Shown: piece by piece, positions 5,561 to 5,764 of the stretch
Layout of the letters: each line of letters begins with the position of its first letter
Numbering within the stretch: the stretch's first letter is position 1
Translations under genes and position numbers: made by a program
NCBI GenBank assembly: GCA_947176615.1
Contig: CAMWRO010000194.1
Location: 1-5,764, forward strand
Length of the DNA stretch: 5,764 nt
From: an uncultured Porphyromonadaceae bacterium
GTDB lineage: Bacteria > Bacteroidota > Bacteroidia > Bacteroidales > Muribaculaceae
Reading direction: 5' to 3'
Notes under the pieces: generated by a model
Database searches by the model: none
What the model was told of the DNA's origin: nothing
What the model saw: only the letters and a program-made list of their open reading frames with translations

Positions 5561-5628
5561 GGGGCGGATGACGAGATTAACGTGGTCTGCAGCAGCGCGG
5601 GCAGTCGGCACCGGGGCTGAACTGTGGA

Positions 5629-5764
5629 TTACCAAGAGGCTTTCTTGACGCCGGGGATGAGGCCGGCTGAGGCCATTTCGCGGAACTGGATTCGGGAGAT
5701 GCCGAACTGGCGCATGTAGCCTTTGGGCCGGCCTGTGATCTTGCAGCGGTTGTGAACGCGGATG
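5629..5764 (-). CDS. rpsN: 30S ribosomal protein S14 (uS14), C-terminal 44 codons, zinc-free type
   Basis: S14 is a late-assembly protein of the 30S head. Only the 3' end is in the window; the gene enters from the right edge and stops with TAA at 5629-5631. The visible residues include IRVHNRCKITGRPKGYMRQF, then GISRIQFREMASAGLIP and the family-standard end GVKKASW. Only one cysteine remains where the short zinc-binding form has CxxC...CxxC, so this is the long C-minus type, expected to be about 90-100 residues. The gene lies upstream of rpsH in the normal rplE-rpsN-rpsH order, but with an unusually long gap after it. Confidence 0.96.
   Translation of the reverse strand, partial: IRVHNRCKITGRPKGYMRQFGISRIQFREMASAGLIPGVKKASW

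Larger units (their letters stand above)
5388..5628 (-). other. Long structured non-coding gap between rpsN and rpsH
   Basis: This 241-base stretch contains no ATG on the minus strand and only tiny open frames on the plus strand, so I see no gene. It has two parts. 5451-5628 is G/C rich and dense in inverted repeats; 5388-5450 is A/T rich and resembles an ordinary leader of rpsH. The other gaps from rpsH to secY are 9-30 bases, so this one stands out. Plausible roles are an mRNA leader for ribosomal protein feedback, an internal promoter or a processing site. I found no good TAnnTTTG promoter box; the nearest is TAAATATTG on the minus strand, which is imperfect. Confidence 0.6.

Noticed and set aside
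5388..5628. Small hidden gene in the rpsN-rpsH gap
   Set aside because: There is no ATG on the minus strand, and plus-strand ATG frames give only 12 and 26 codons with no recognisable content, the second running antisense into rpsN.
1..5764. Mobile element, CRISPR array, tRNA or phage signal
   Set aside because: No repeat array, terminal inverted repeats with a transposase, tRNA-like cloverleaf or integrase-like protein is visible; all long frames on the minus strand are accounted for by housekeeping genes.

Overview
The window lies inside a ribosomal protein locus, and every gene is read from the minus strand. In transcription order (high to low coordinates) it holds the 3' end of rpsN (S14), then rpsH (S8), rplF (L6), rplR (L18), rpsE (S5), rpmD (L30), rplO (L15), secY, map (methionine aminopeptidase), infA (IF-1), rpmJ (L36) and the first 23 codons of rpsM (S13). 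This is the distal half of the spc operon running into the start of the alpha operon.

The protein sequences suggest Bacteroidota, most likely order Bacteroidales. S5, L18, L36, S13, S14 and SecY have the residue patterns of that group, map-infA-rpmJ follow secY, most starts lack a Shine-Dalgarno sequence and have A/T-rich leaders, and one promoter-like site matches the Bacteroidota -7 element TAnnTTTG. Wobble positions are fairly G/C rich, which would fit a gut family such as Muribaculaceae, but the family assignment is a guess.

Layout. 5629-5764 is the rpsN 3' end. 5388-5628 is a 241-base non-coding gap with several competing inverted repeats. From 5387 down to 1487 seven genes from rpsH to secY are packed with gaps of only 9-30 bases. 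From 1428 to 219 map, infA and rpmJ follow with gaps of 58, 55 and 36 bases. 71-218 is a 148-base gap with two hairpins and a promoter-like box. 1-70 is the start of rpsM.

The genes work as one supply unit for protein synthesis: subunit proteins of the 30S and 50S, an initiation factor, the membrane channel that receives exported nascent chains, and the enzyme that removes their initiator methionine. The coding content is conventional and I see no new enzyme system, mobile element, CRISPR array or RNA gene. What merits a second look is non-coding: the rpsN-rpsH gap with a possible RNA switch, the apparent transcription break before rpsM, and a single strong Shine-Dalgarno sequence at rplF. 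The loss of all zinc ligands in L36 is the one protein-level oddity.
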